Below, piece after piece: positions 12,150 to 23,608 of a stretch of 64,000 bases of DNA (position 1 is its first letter; each line of letters starts with the position of its first letter). Below the pieces are notes generated by a model. It was not told the DNA's origin and did not search any database. It was given only the letters and a program-made list of their open reading frames with translations. The DNA is from Protopterus annectens. Its lineage: Eukaryota; Chordata; Ceratodontiformes; Protopteridae. Position numbers and translations under genes: made by a program. The stretch spans positions 504,279,250 to 504,343,249 of the forward strand of contig NC_056745.1 in assembly GCF_019279795.1 (NCBI RefSeq), read 5' to 3'.

Positions 12150-13538
12150 TCACTCCTTATCTTCTGTAGTTACCTTCTTATTTAGCCTGCAATCCCTTGC
12201 CAAATGTCCCTTTTTTCCGCATTTAAAACATTCACTCTTTTTCTTTCTTTCTTCAAAATCTTCTGATCGTTTATTTCCCCGGGCATTTTTCTTACCCTTC
12301 CTCCCGGTTTGTACTACAAAGACTTCTGACCCATCTTCTACTGCAAATACTTGAGCTTTCTTTTTATTTTTGCTATTGAAATGCCTTTCGGCATGTCTTG
12401 CATATTCAAATAATGACTGTAATCTACTTGTACGATGATCTACCATGTGCTTTGTAACAAAGCTGCTAATGGGAGTAATACTGCCTTTTAAGAATGCATT
12501 CTTTAGCTGTTGCTCATATGGGGAATCATGTGTTTCATATTCATGTACTTGCATTCCGCAATGGCTATTAAAACATTCTAATAATCTAGCATAATATCTA
12601 TCAACAGTTTCACCTTCTTGTTGTATGCACTGATTAATGCAAGTCCAATCAGCCCTAGGCTTCCATTTTTCAGAGATTCGGTCTGTCAGACCTTTCACTC
12701 TATTGTCCAGTTCTGCATTACTATGTGGGAGTGGTCTGAGCTCTGCGTCACGGGGATTCCAGTTGCCACTGATCATGTGCCAATCTGGACCTACAATTTG
12801 CCTAACTACTTTTTCTACTTCTTCTCCATTCAAATGGTAACTTAACCTCATGCCCTGCAAGTCTTTTAAGAATTTTCTAAAATTAACCTTCAGATGGGGA
12901 ATTCCCTCTGTGGCTTTCCGGATATCTTCCGGTGTCCACGGTCTATAAACTAGAAGAGTCGGATTCTGTCCTGCCTGTGGATTTGGTACTTCTATGAGTG
13001 GACATATCTCTTCCTCACTCATAGCTTATGAATTTCTATTAATTTCATATAATTCAATATCCCCTCTCAAGTTACGTGTTCGAGACCTAGTCTCGATAGG
13101 ATCCCTGACAAATGGTTTTGATTTTGCAGGAACAGCTGGGTATAGCGGAGGTGGATCAGCTTGTCCACTCGCTTCATATTCTGGTAAGGGAAGCGGAGGG
13201 GGCGGAGGAGGGGCTGTTGCTATTACCAAGTTATCTTCTTTGTCTAAGAACATTGCTTTTGAATTTTTAATCTTTTGTTCCCTGCGATTTGCTTCCTCAG
13301 GCCACCTGTGTACCTGAGGGACTCCTAATTGCCGTTGCTTTTTTAGCTGACCTTTCGTGTCTGTTTTAAGTTGTCTGACAAGTTTAATAAGTGAAGATTT
13401 ATCTAAATTACCATCAAATTTGTATTTATCGACCCATTTCGTATAGTACTTAACATTATCGGCAAGCTGTAATTGCATATATTTTGCGTCTTCGGTTAGG
13501 GGCGGGTCTCGGGAACTTTTCGTGCACTGATTTCCCAT
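12150..13538 (-). pseudogene. gag: ERV gag, split by one in-frame stop
   Basis: The first segment (13026-13538, 170 aa) starts MGNQCTKS, a plausible N-myristoylation start. It is rich in basic residues and ends in a proline-rich part containing PPLY, a PPxY late-domain motif. TAA at 13026-13028 ends it. The second segment (12150-13022, 290 aa) starts two codons later in the same frame and carries a capsid-like helical domain and one CCHC zinc knuckle (CFKCGKKGHLARDC). Matrix, capsid and nucleocapsid parts are thus present in the usual order. The stop is most simply a mutation; programmed readthrough is less likely because the pol frame differs too. Confidence 0.9.
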
Positions 13539-13958
13539 GTTGCCTTAGCTAAGCTCAAAAAATTGTTACGTAACCCTTTTTATCACGTGGTACCATGATT
13601 TTACACCTTTTCACAGTTTATCTAGAATAACTGTCTACCTATTCTGTTTCCCTGATCTATGACAAGACAGTAATCTTTTTGTGCCTGACCTGCGCATGCA
13701 AATCTCCCTGACAAAATAGTTCTGTAACTAGTCCCTGATCTAAAACAGAAAAAGGTAAATTCCTCCTTACCTGACCCTCCGTGAGTTGATCCACTGTTGA
13801 CTTGTCCTCCAATCCCAGATCAGAAACAGTGGCTGGCCTCTTTCGAACGACAATTCAGTCGGAGGTCTTTCAAAACAGAAGAGCCGATGTGGCTGCTTCT
13901 TCGTACGGGTACATGCCACCGGGCCCAATTCTGACCTAGGCCTAGAGTGAGAGGTACT

Positions 13959-13976
13959 TTCCGGTCTGAAGGACCA
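13959..13976 (-). other. ERV primer binding site candidate
   Basis: Reading out of the 5' LTR on the minus strand, three bases separate the LTR end from TGGTCCTTCAGACCGGAA. TGG is the expected start of a tRNA-complementary primer site. I could not assign the tRNA with confidence. Confidence 0.6.
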
Positions 13977-13979
13977 AAC

Positions 13980-14746
13980 TGTCAAAGGAAAAATATACTT
14001 TAAAAATGATCAAAACACGGTAGGTTCAGGTTAAGGCACTTTAATCTTGCAGCAAGGAGACAAAAATGTGCTAATACAGAGTTTGTCTAACTAGAAACAG
14101 GAAATACTTTCATTTTTATACACTTTCTAATAAGACATTGCCTACCAAGCTGACGTAACAAATCACAAGTCTTTTCATCATCACTTATTAACAATTAGTC
14201 TCATGAATTAATGCTGATTTATCAATTTTTGTGAGAAACTTTCTAAGGAAAACAATGTGGCCTTGGTTACTACCGGTTAGATACATGCAATGTTACCATT
14301 CAAGGTACTATGGTTAATTCAAGCACAAAGCTAGCAGTTCATTTCTCTAATAATCCTTTGTCTACATTATCTCTAAGCTACTGCAGCTGTACATGTTCTC
14401 ATACTTCGAACAGAGCTGATTGTTTAGAATCATTACATTTACAGGATATAGCATTTTTCATTCATTCTCTCCTGACCTAGCAAATAAGCACCTGCTTCTC
14501 AAGTACATTTCCAAAAGGCATAAACATGAATATTGCTGTGCTAGCAATTACTAGGTCAGAGGGAAACTTGCAAGTTTCAGAAAGGTTTCAGAAAGCACAC
14601 TGCAATTTCAAAAAGCATCTTTTCAGTCTCATATGAAACTCAATTTATATATAAAACTGCATATAAAATAGAATGAAAAATGTGTTAACTCATTTAGTTT
14701 CTAATTAGCATTAAGCAAACACACATTAATACATATTTTTCTGACA
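13980..14746 (-). repeat. ERV 5' LTR
   Basis: 767 bp with the same TGTC...GACA ends as the 3' LTR. It carries a 12-bp partial duplication (GGTTTCAGAAAG) that is absent from 5668-6425. A TATA-like AT-rich run at 14644-14670 could be the promoter on the minus strand, which is tentative. Confidence 0.95.
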
Positions 14747-14751
14747 ATGAG
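14747..14751. repeat. target site duplication of ERV, right copy (ATGAG)
   Basis: ATGAG follows the LTR end GACA and matches 5663-5667. Confidence 0.9.
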
Positions 14752-15928
14752 CCAGCCCTTAATGTCTAACAGCACACACATACGCTGCACTTCTGACAGA
14801 AATAATGAAAATTTTCTCAGTAAAAACATGCACTGCAAAAGATTAAAGGCAAACACTGCTACAAGCAGGAATTCCCAAAGGAATTACTGGAAGCAATTAC
14901 TGTAAACACTAACAGAAATAAATTATTTTTAAATAAACAGAAAAATAAAAAGAGAATAATCATTCTAATAAAAATGGGAAAATGGGGCTGATCTGAGCAG
15001 TAAGCCAATAAAATTGTTTGCTCTTATAGAGAGTCAGACAGCTTTCTTCTTCTTTGGATGGAAAAAAAGGCTGAACACCTTGTGTAATAGCTGAACGTTT
15101 CCCCCCCTCAAGATATGCTCAGCTAATCAGCTGTCACAGGAAGAGAGAGGGAGGACAGTCTGAGCTTTTGAACACTGGCCAGTACTGGGTTATTTGCCAC
15201 TGCAGCAGAGGGAATGATGAATAACTTGTGCACCTTTTGACGACAGTGAGGAAGAGATCTCAGAAAAGGGTCAAAATAAATAAATAAAAAATATTTTCAT
15301 GCAGACTTTCTAACAAGCAGATATCATGGAGTTGAGCAGTCACTTACTCCATTAAAGCATAACTTCACTAGCACATCAGAGGGTAGAAAAACGAGAAATC
15401 CTGATTTGGGTAAACTAGTGAACTACACACACTTACAGTGTCTTACAACCATGGTTATGTAGTCAGAAATAAAGGAACACATTTAGAGCACACCAGATTT
15501 TAAAAATTAGAAAGAACAGTTGAGTAAGTAAACTTACCGTAACAACAGATGTTTGAATGATCACTGCTGCAGTATCCTTAGCTAAATGGGTTATATCCTG
15601 CTAAGGATATAACACGCAGACAGCTTCTAAAGCTCTAAGACACCTTCCATGTGTTCACATCGTTAACCTGGTCAAGCAGAGCTGAAGAAAAAGAGTGGTT
15701 TGGTGCCATGCCCTTCAGAGCTTTCATGCCAAATGAGAAAAGGGTTAATAGTAGGAAACTAAAAATAAAGCCCTCACTCTGGCAGCAAAAAAATACAAAA
15801 ATTAGGGAACTGAAGGGAGAGAGGAAGGGAGCAACTATTGCATCAAAAATGTCTGAAGTACAACAGTTCAAAAAACAGATGCGAGAAAACCAGATACAGT
15901 AGTCCATGAAAAGAAGACAAGAGTAGCA
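14752..15928. other. unassigned intronic stretch
   Basis: AT-rich DNA with only short, uncharacteristic reading frames on both strands. The only structure noted is a perfect 10-bp hairpin at 15590-15613. No exon or repeat family was recognised. Confidence 0.5.
15590..15613. repeat. perfect 10-bp inverted repeat (hairpin)
   Basis: GTTATATCCT, a 4-base loop GCTA, then AGGATATAAC: a 10-bp perfect stem. No U-run or known RNA context is attached. Confidence 0.7.
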
Positions 15929-16076
15929 TTGATCATTGAAACTGCTAAACCCAGTGACTACAGTGTTGTACGTACAGAGAGACGCAAAGTCATAAAATAC
16001 CATGATTTGCAGGCAGAAACAAGGGCAGTGTGGAAGAAGGATACCCACAAAATTCCAGTACTAGTAGGAGCAACCA
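15929..16076 (+). pseudogene. LINE ORF2 C-terminal fragment
   Basis: A plus-strand reading gives KPSDYSVVRTERRKVIKYHD, then a W-K..-IPVLVGAT-like ending. This wording (a D.-EREKI.KY..L..E....W motif followed by a short hydrophobic end) is characteristic of the extreme C terminus of non-LTR retrotransposon ORF2 proteins. Only about 50 codons are present, and they abut a TIR element at 16077. The LINE clade is not assigned. Confidence 0.45.
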
Positions 16077-16391
16077 TACCTCTCAACTCTACATATTTTT
16101 GCAGAATATCCAGATTTTTGCCTCATATTTTTGGTCTGTTTTTCACAAAATTGTGGTTTTCTGGCAAATTAGTGGCAAATCAGTTCAGATCGAGGTTAGA
16201 AAATAATGACAGACATTTGGGTTTCAGACTTCAATCCCTTCAGGAAATTCATACTAATGCAAAACCTGTTATTCTATCAACTTTCTAAATTTGTAAGAGC
16301 AATATTTAAAAACTTTCCCTATTTTTGGGCCTTTGTTCCACTTTTATTCATGACTTTATCCAGATTTCTTGCTCTAAGAGGTTGAGAGGTA
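16077..16391. mobile_element. short TIR element (MITE-like, TA-flanked)
   Basis: About 315 bp bounded by TACCTCTCAAC (16077-16087) and its inverse GTTGAGAGGTA (16381-16391), with TA at each outer edge as for Tc1/mariner-type target sites. The interior has no coding capacity. Its central part (CTGGCAAATTAGTGGCAAATC, AATAATGACAGACATTTG, CAGACTT and onward) is similar to 51025-51345, so it belongs to a dispersed family. The superfamily is inferred only from the TA flanks. Confidence 0.55.
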
Positions 16392-16718
16392 TGAATGGGT
16401 CTTATTAAAAAAGAATTAAAAACCGTACATAGATACGTTACCAATGCATGTAACTCTATATGAATTTCAGAAAAAGTCATTACTGGGCACACTGCAGGTG
16501 CTGCGAACAGCACTTCCGCCTAACATCAAAGATTGAAACAATACTAATTTCATGAACTTGACTCATACTTCGACTCAGGAATGGGGTCCATTCCTGTCAT
16601 GGTATTAGAAACCCCAAAGACTTGGAGAAATTTAAAAGGAAGTAAGCTCTGTAAGATATTTAAGACTAGAGTGAAGGTGAATTATGCACTGCAAGGAGTG
16701 CTGCAACTCTCTGCAAAA
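16392..16718. other. unassigned intronic stretch
   Basis: No recognised gene, repeat or RNA between the TIR element and DIRS element A0. Confidence 0.45.
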
Positions 16719-16765
16719 AGTACAGTTGTGTACATTAACCATAAATGTAGATGTTTGTGTGTATT

Positions 16766-16935
16766 CACTGTTGCAGTCATCACATTTGGGTTATCCTGCC
16801 AGGGGTAGCCCTCAGTCGGCCCGAATACCAGAGGCTTACTATTTCTGCGTCGGTTGCTGTCGCTCCAGGACTGACATCAGGTCATCAGTGGTATAAAATC
16901 AGGCAGCCAACACCATTACATCAGTTTTTCTTGCC
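16766..16935. repeat. A0 left inverted terminal repeat
   Basis: Starts CACTGTTGCAGTCATCACAT and ends TTTTTCTTGCC; inverted relative to 21991-22160. It holds TATAAAA at 16892-16898 pointing inward on the plus strand. The CRE-type site of sister repeats is mutated here (CTGACATCAG). Confidence 0.9.
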
Positions 16936-17070
16936 CCAACTGTCAGGAGCTCCCAAATAGTGAGCTAGGTTACGGTGGAAGAACACCTCCAATAGAAAGA
17001 AAATACTAAAAAATCCCTGTAAGGAGAGAGAAAGAGAGAGACAAGGGAGATGGAGAGAGGGAAACCAGGA

Positions 17071-17165
17071 TGCAACAGTGAATACACTCAAACATCTAGA
17101 TTTATGGTAAGTGTACACAACTGTACTATGTTCTTCGTGTTTCACTGTTGCAGTCATCACATCTG
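17071..17165. repeat. A0 internal complementary region (joined-ends copy)
   Basis: The left half (17071-17127) is the reverse complement of the left terminus. From 17128 (ATGTTCTTCGTGTTTCACTG) it is the reverse complement of the right terminus. The two meet at CTGTACT|ATGTTC, that is, a complement of right end joined to left end. This is the hallmark feature thought to template circle formation in DIRS elements. Confidence 0.85.
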
Positions 17166-17202
17166 GATTGACTCCCAAAGCTGAAGAAAATGGTGGAGGC
17201 AG

Positions 17203-18279
17203 TCAAGAAGACTGTGGACTGGCTAGGATGCCCTGCAAGACCGCAGTGGCAAAGCCTGCCCTGGATTTGGAGAAGACAGGCAGGTGGTAATGCTTTGTGA
17301 AGGTATGAACAGATGTCCATGTTGCAGCCTTCAGGATGCCCCTGGTGGGGACCCCTCTGAGAAAGGCTGCAGAGGTGGATGCTGCCCTGATGGAATGTGT
17401 CCTGACCCCCTTTGGGGGTGATTTCCCGTGATGTCTGTAACAGAAATGGATGCAGTGTGCTATCAATTTGGAGACTGTTTGGATATGGCCTTGCCCTCTG
17501 CCCCTGCTGTGAAGCTGACTAGGAATTTATCAGTTTTTCGAAAATATTTAGTCCTGTCCAGATAGAATCTGAGCTGTCTGTGCACATCTAGACAGTGCAG
17601 AATTCTTCCCCCTTTGTTTTGTGGGTTAGGGAAAAAGGTGGGCACATGTATGGATTTGGTTGAGAGCCACACTGGACACCACTTTAAGCATGAAGGATGG
17701 GTTTCTCAGCATGGAAAATGAAGAAGGGCTCTACAGCCATGAGTGCTTGTAGCTCTGATACTCTTCTAGGTGAAGTGATGGCCAGAAGCAAGGCTGTCTT
17801 CAGAGACAGAAATTTTAACTCTTCTGAAGCTGCAGGTTCAAAGGGGGGTAGGGTGAGTTTTTCCAACACAAAGTTAAGGTCCCAAGCTGGGGAAGGAGCG
17901 CTTTTGGGTGGCCTTAAGTTGTTAGATCCTCTTAGGAACTGTTTGATGAGAGGGTGTGAGAAGAGAGGTGTCTCTGTGCTGTAATGAGCAGAGATGGCAA
18001 AGGCATTAATTTTAATAGAAGAGAAGAAAAGACCCCTATGTAGTAGGTCTGCAGGTAATCCAGGATGAAAGGTAGGGAGGGCTGTGCCATTCCGGCTCCC
18101 TTAGCCTGGATCCAGGTGCAAAACCTTTTCCACTTGCCAGCATAGGATGTTCTAGTGCTGGGGCATCTGGCCTCACATATAACATCTAGGACTTGTTTGC
18201 TTAGGTTGGCAGCTTGAGGGGTGGTCAGGGAATAAGCCAGGTTTGAGGGTCTGCAATTGGGGATGCATGAATTTTCCAT
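17203..18279 (-). pseudogene. A0 tyrosine recombinase
   Basis: Pieces in several frames. Near 18279-17932 is the N-terminal core-binding part (CPSTRTSYAGKWKRFCTWIQ). At 17684-17869 is SPRRVSELQALM with the first catalytic Arg. At 17463-17672 is the LDVHRQLRFYLDRTK stretch, and at 17203-17466 the HSIR box (His-x-x-Arg) and TWTSVHTFTKHYHLP with the candidate catalytic Tyr. The family function is site-specific integration of a circular cDNA. All catalytic positions can be seen, but at least three frame breaks separate them. Confidence 0.85.
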
Positions 18280-20008
18280 TCCCCTGTGCCAGGAGTGTTG
18301 GGATCTGAGGTAGGTGCCATGGTGGCAGGGGTGACGGACTGCGTAGCAGTGGGTACCAGTGCTGGCATGACCAGTCTGGGAAAATCAGGACTGCCCTCAG
18401 TTTTTCCTCTCTTATTTTGAGCAGTACACTTGATATGAGTGGTAGAGGGAAAAATGCATAGACAGAGAGGTTTACCCAATGGAAGGATAGAGCATCCACT
18501 TTCCAGGCCTTGCTGTGAGGTTCCCTGGTGCAGAATTTTCTGAGCTGATGATTGGAGTGTGAGGCCAAGAGGCTGACCTTCGGGGTGCCCCATTTCTGGG
18601 TTACAAGGGTGAAGGTTCTGTGGTCTAGCTGCCACTCATGTGGGTCTAGCAGGTTACTGCTTAAGTTGTCTGCCAGAGAGTTTAGAGAGCCTGGCAGGAA
18701 TTGTGGTAGCAGGTGTAGTTGCATGGCTGAAGCTGTGCGCCAAAGGGTCATGGCGAGCCTGCAGAGAGGATAAGAGTGAGTCCCTCCCTGCTTGTTGATA
18801 TACCACATCACTGTGGTGTTGTCTGTTTTGATCAGTAGAGGCCCCAGGGAGTGTAGGGGTCTAAAAGCTGTCAGGGCATGCTGAACAGCTAGCATCTCTT
18901 TTTTGATGTGCAGATGTATTTGATTTGGGCTCCAATGGCCCTGAATGCACCTGCCATCCAGGTGTGCACCCCAGGCATAGTCTGATGCGTCTGTGGTGAG
19001 GGTCTGGGCGGCGTGGGGTTGTGAGAAGGGAAGTCCCTTGTTGTGGTTGCAAGATGCTGCCCACCAAAGAAAATCTTTCCTTAAACAAGGTATCATTGGT
19101 ATGAGAGTTTCTAGGTCTTGAGACTGTTGACACCAAAGGCTTTTTGGGTACCACTGTAGTTTTCTCATATGCAGTATGGCATATGGAATGAGTAGGATGC
19201 AGGAGGCCATGAACCATAGAGCTTGCAGGATTTTCCTTGAAGATAACTGGGTTCTGTTGGCTAGTTGAGAGAGGTAGCCTGTCAGGTAAGGCTTGTTTTT
19301 CTGGAGTAAGGAATGTCATCTGGGATGCTGTGTCCAAGCTTGCTCCCAGGAATACAATTTTTTGCGTGGGGACTAGTTTTGATTTCTTTTCATTGACCGT
19401 ATACCCCAGGGAGGTCAGTAGGTCCTTTACAAAAGTCAGGTGCTGTAACAGCTTTTCCTGACTGTCTGCCTGAATCAGGCAATCGTCTAAGTATGGGTAA
19501 ATTTGAATATTACTTTGTCTGTAAAAACCAATGGCGGGAGCCAGACATTTTGTGAAAACTCTGGGAGCAGTGGATAAGCCAAAGGGAATTGCAGAGAACT
19601 GAAAGTGCATAGATCCTACCCTGAAACGTAGGTATTTCCTGCATGATTCCCTGACTTGGGATGTGTAGGTAGGCCTATTTTAGGTCTAGGGTGGCTAACC
19701 AAGCATCTTTGGAAAGCATTGGTAGAAGCTGCTGGAGGGTGAGCATTTTGATATCACCAGAACGGTGTTTAGAATGGATAGATCAAGGACTGGGCACCAG
19801 GTGCCCTCTTTTCTGGGTACCAGGAAGAGTCTGGAATAGAAACCTTGGCCTATCTGTTCTGCAGGAACATGCTGTATTGTCCTCATGGAGAGCAGGGAAA
19901 GGACTTGCTTTTTGGCTTCTGCTCACTGGTTTGGAGGAAGATCTGGGAACCCTTTTGGAGTTGGCGGAGTGTGGAAATAAAATTTGTATCCCTGGGACAC
20001 TATGCTGA
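18225..20008 (-). pseudogene. A0 reverse transcriptase-RNase H-methyltransferase-like ORF
   Basis: RT begins at 19695-19886 (VPRKEGTWCPVLDLSILNTV) and continues at 18861-19610, with PFGLSTAPRVFTKCLAP and an intact YLDDCLIQ catalytic box. RNase H and its connection (LTTDASDYAWGAHLDG, KTDNTTVMWYINKQGGTHSY) follow at 18173-19210. The distal stretch (PHEWQLDHRTF...WGTPKVSLLASHSNHQLRKF) occupies the place of the DAM-like methyltransferase domain described for DIRS elements; I assign that by position and similarity only. Frame changes occur between 19610 and 19695 and between 18861 and 19210. Confidence 0.85.
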
Positions 20009-20185
20009 GGATCCATCGATCGCTGGTAATAGTGGCCCAGTTGCTTGCGTGGAAGGAGAGTTTTCCTCCTAGGGGCACAAGCAGGTGGGCAGTGGTAAGG
20101 GGTGGAAGTGTTAAGTCATTGTGAGTTCTTACCATAAGGGGGTGGCTTTGCACTCCCTGTTTTTGAAGAGGAGGAACTCCATTGC

Positions 20186-21870
20186 TTAGCTCTCTGCATT
20201 CCCTGGGGATGCTGTCTGGGGGGAGTCTGATTTCCCTGGGTCTGGGCTGAGCTGGCCTGTAAGAAGTTTAACTGTCTGCATAGATTTAGCTTTTTCTTTC
20301 ATCTTTTTTAAGACCTCTTCTGCCTTGGTGCCAAATAAGTTGCCTTTGTTCAATGGTGCATAGAATAATTTGGATTTGACATGGTCTGGCAAGGTCTGTT
20401 TCTTAAGCCAAGCATGCCTTCTAAGAACAGAACCAGTGACTGCTGCCCTGCAAGATGCTTCTAAGGTATCAAAACCACATTGCAAGGTGTGCTTAGTTAC
20501 TTGACTTGCACAATGCATTAACTCTTGTAATTCGTTATTTTCTGCACAAGCAGGAAAGGAAGAATTTTTTTGTTTAAGGAGTTCCATGGTATGCTGCTGA
20601 TATTTCAGCATACGGAACTGACAATTTAATGCTCTGATAGCAAGAGTAGCAGAGGTGTATACTTTTTTACCCCATCTATCTAAAGCTCGAGAAATCCCTA
20701 TCTGAGGGGGCGGGATTCTTAGCTGAAGTTGCTTTAATTCCATTAGGTCCTTGAGAGATGACCTCTGGGTCAGCAGTAGGATTTTTGAAAATAAATTTGT
20801 GAGAGTCAGGGACTCTGTAATACCTGTCAGGTTTCCTGGGAGCAGCAGGAAGGGTGTCAGGATTCAAACTGGATTCCATAAAAACATCATCCACAACATC
20901 CAGGACAGGAGGAATGGCCAAAGGTCTGTGCTGTGGTAATTCTCTGAGTCTCTTTTTTGACTGAGGATATTTTTGACATTCCCATTGGAAATGCTCCCTT
21001 GGTATGAAGGGTTTCCCCAAATGAAAAATCCTTGGGTGGAGAGGCAGAAGAAATGGATTCCTCGGCATCAGAATCCTCATAAGCAGAGAGGGGTTGCATA
21101 TCTTCATATTCAGATGCATCAGAGCCATCGGACTCCTGTTGAGATAAACCACTGCGGACAAGTCTCTTTTTCTTTTGAAAGGGGTAGCCTGGCTTCCCCT
21201 AATAAGCATAATAAGGTCTTCCTGTCATTTTAAGCATTTGAAACTGAGGCAAGGAAGCAGGTGTCTGAGCTTGGGTCATCGTTTTTTTGGGTGTGGTTCG
21301 TACTCTGGGCCTTAGAAACTCGGTAGATTTCGAAAGAACTGAAGACGCAAAAGAAGTTGTCAGTCTGTGTCGAGTATCGGTAGCGCAAAGGACTTCCTCG
21401 GAAGGCGGTGCCTGCTCAGTGGCTTTGGACCCATCCAAGGTAGAGACATCCGCAGGATCCTTAGTCGAAGAAGAGTCTTGCGGCATACCGGACTCCGAAA
21501 GGGTCTAGGTAGTGGCCTGTGAGTCCACAGAAGTGGGCATCAGGGGATGCAAAAGTGCCTCAGTGAGGACAGGAGAACTGACGACTAGCTTAGGGGAAGT
21601 GTCAGCAGTTTTGGACCTGTGCGGTCTGTCTCTGTCTTTATCCTTATGTTTTTTTTTGGAAGATTGGTAGTCGGATGGCTTACGGAAACTATATCGGAAT
21701 TCGAGGACTGAGAGCGAAAATATCTAGCTATAATAAGGGCCCGACAACGTATAGTTCTGGCATTGAACAAAGCACAAAAATGACAGCGGGGGACATCGTG
21801 GTAACGCAGTAAGAATGGAAGACTCGGTGCGGTATTTGCTTTCCACAAGCGAGACAATTGTTAACTTTTT
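20186..21870 (-). pseudogene. A0 ORF1 (gag-like)
   Basis: The N-terminal part (21585-21857) has a Cys-rich remnant (RCHFCALFNARTIRCRA) equal to the start of ORF1 in A2. A Ser/Thr/Pro-rich linker follows (21199-21486), then an acidic region (20676-21209). The conserved C-terminal block (20186-20743) includes WGKKVYTSATLAIRALNCQF, LQCGFDTLEASCRAAVTGSV and RHAWLKKQTLPDHVKSKL. The same block is present in A1 and A2. A structural/particle role is inferred. Four segments in different frames show decay. Confidence 0.7.
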
Positions 21871-21990
21871 CTGACATCGATTAGAGCAAGACAAAAGGAT
21901 CCCCAACGGGGTACTTAGCGTTAGAAGACTTCAACTTCAATTCGGAGGCCAACAGGCACTCATGTGAACTGCTTCTGCTTCGGGCTCCTC

Positions 21991-22160
21991 GGCAAGAAAA
22001 ACTGATGTAATGGCGTCGGCTGCCTTATTTTATACCACTAACGACCTGACGTCAGTCCTGCAGCAACAGCAACCGATGCAGAAATACTAACCCTCTGGTA
22101 TTCAGGCTGACTGTGAGCTACCCCTGGCAGGATAACCCAAATGTGATGACTGCAACAGTG
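21991..22160. repeat. A0 right inverted terminal repeat with promoter
   Basis: Inverse of 16766-16935. On the minus strand it carries TGACGTCA (22054-22047), twelve bases, then TATAAAA (22034-22028), upstream of ORF1. Confidence 0.9.
22028..22054 (-). promoter_or_regulatory. A0 CRE-N12-TATA promoter
   Basis: A palindromic CREB/ATF-type site TGACGTCA stands exactly 12 bp before TATAAAA on the coding strand. A1 and A2 repeat the same spacing. Promoter activity is inferred. Confidence 0.65.
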
Positions 22161-22175
22161 AAACACAAAGAACAT

Positions 22176-22431
22176 CCATTCATTCTCGTGTATGTTTCCT
22201 CTAATTTAGGGTTGTGTAGGAGGCACAGCCTATTCCAACAGTTGGACACAAAGCAGACAAACCAATCCCAAACATGACACTAGTCCACAATGCCAGAATA
22301 CTAATAATTCTACAACATGTTTATCGATTAGTTTCTACAAATTCAGTGAAGTCACAGTTAAAATATTGGCATTCTGATGCAAGGTCACAGTGTAAAATAA
22401 GAACAGGTCTGATAATACAGACAGCCCTGTG
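22176..22431. other. unassigned stretch
   Basis: No gene or repeat was recognised between A0 and the LTR fragment at 22432. Confidence 0.45.
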
Positions 22432-23138
22432 ATGTTCCCACTCTGGGCCACTAATCAAGGAGCCCAAGCAAATACTGCTCCCTCTTTAACCACTGCAGGC
22501 TTCACAATGGTTATGTCAGAGACTGTGTCTTCCTTAGCAGTGGCCTGTTTTCAATCCATTAAGATAGGATATAACCTATCGCAGAGTGTCTGATGAAGTC
22601 CTAGTTACATCTGAATGAAAGGGTTTAGTGGTTTCTTAACTGTATTTTATTTTTACTGCATTGTCCCCCCCCCCCATCTTCCAAGTTGGTTGTGGATTCT
22701 ACTGCTAAGTAGAGATCCCCCTTTTTCTCCAGCTCATCTGCAGAGTTACATTCTCAGTCTGCCAACCAGGTTCTCATACCCTCAGGCAAAGTGCTAAGGG
22801 CTTGTTCCCTCATCAAAAGGTCTGCCAGCCCTTCAAAAAAGGTGGCCTGACTCCCAGTCACCCACCTCTGAAAATAAGTGCTTAACTCAGCAATACAATC
22901 ACACACTCATCTGCCTTGCATCTATGCTCATGAAACTTTTTTCTGTAAGCTTCAGGTGTTAACGTTTTACTTTTTTATACTTTAAACAGTTAACAGACAG
23001 TTTAAAGACAGCAGTTACAGCTTCACCATGGAGTAAAGGGGTCAGGAACTGTACCCATAGCCCTTGGTCAACATTATACTGTTTACATAGTTTTATTCAT
23101 ATATTTGAAAAAGTATCAAAATTATCACCCACTGTAAA

Positions 23139-23608
23139 TTGTGGAAGAAATTTACTGACCTTTACTGCTTCTGGGGTTCGGCTGTCCCTTTCCCCATTAA
23201 CTCCATGACCCTGGAGAAGTGTCAGCATCTACCTCTCATGTTGACACTGCTTCTCATGTTGATGCTGATTCTCCTTTTCTTCGGCCTCCAAACACTGCAG
23301 TCACTCTTTCTTCAGCCTCCAAATGCCACAATGTCTCTGCTGATTCTAATTCCAAAAGCTTGGTCTCCAGTTCAAGTCTCAACTCCAGATGGATTTTTAA
23401 GTCCTCTGAGAAAAACGCTGAACTGTCCTGTTTTTGAGGACTGTAAATTCCCATCACCAGACTGGTTATCCTCCTGGATGCTGGTCTGAGCTGTGACTAA
23501 GGCTGAAATAATTTCCTCTTTAGTCAGTTTGGCATGCAGCAGTCCTTTGGCTTCACACACCTTAGTCAACTGATTCTTTGTCAGCTTGCCATAATCCTCT
23601 GCTGACAT
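23139..23608 (-). pseudogene. Gypsy-like gag N-terminal fragment
   Basis: The reading starts MSAEDYGKLTKNQLTKVCEA, a SAP-like opening (K.QL...C...GL) that I recognise from the Gag N termini of vertebrate Gypsy-type elements. It continues as a Glu/Leu-rich coiled segment (LELRLELETKLLELESAETL). A frame change near 23372-23457 separates the two. No capsid or zinc knuckle remains. Confidence 0.55.

Larger units (their letters stand above)
5668..14746 (-). mobile_element. endogenous retrovirus (class I, gamma/epsilon-like), full-length but defective
   Basis: A provirus of about 9.1 kb in reverse orientation. It has two LTRs (TGTC...GACA ends), 5-bp ATGAG target duplications, a primer-binding-site candidate beside the 5' LTR, gag, protease, RT-RNase H, integrase and env remnants, and a purine tract beside the 3' LTR. 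The LTRs differ at about 20 positions plus two small indels by eye, so the insertion is not very recent. Class I affinity rests on three features: a single zinc knuckle in Gag, an LPQGY...PTIF-type RT motif, and a CX6CC motif in the transmembrane Env subunit. All genes carry stops or frameshifts, so no intact protein set is encoded. Confidence 0.93.
16719..22175 (-). mobile_element. DIRS-like retrotransposon A0 (family A), uninterrupted
   Basis: About 5.46 kb. The left end starts AGTACAGTTGTGTAC and the right end stops at GAACAT. Inverted repeats lie near both ends (16766-16935 and 21991-22160), and an internal complementary region lies at 17071-17165. Genes read right to left: gag-like ORF1, RT-RNase H-methyltransferase-like, tyrosine recombinase. 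There is no DDE integrase or protease, as expected for DIRS. No target duplication is seen. Several frameshifts break each ORF. The exact end bases are inferred from the internal complementary region and from the nested sister copies. Confidence 0.9.

Noticed and set aside
15635-16048. 137-codon Cys/Phe-rich open frame on the minus strand
   Set aside because: It overlaps the LINE fragment on the other strand, has no recognisable motif and looks like a chance frame.
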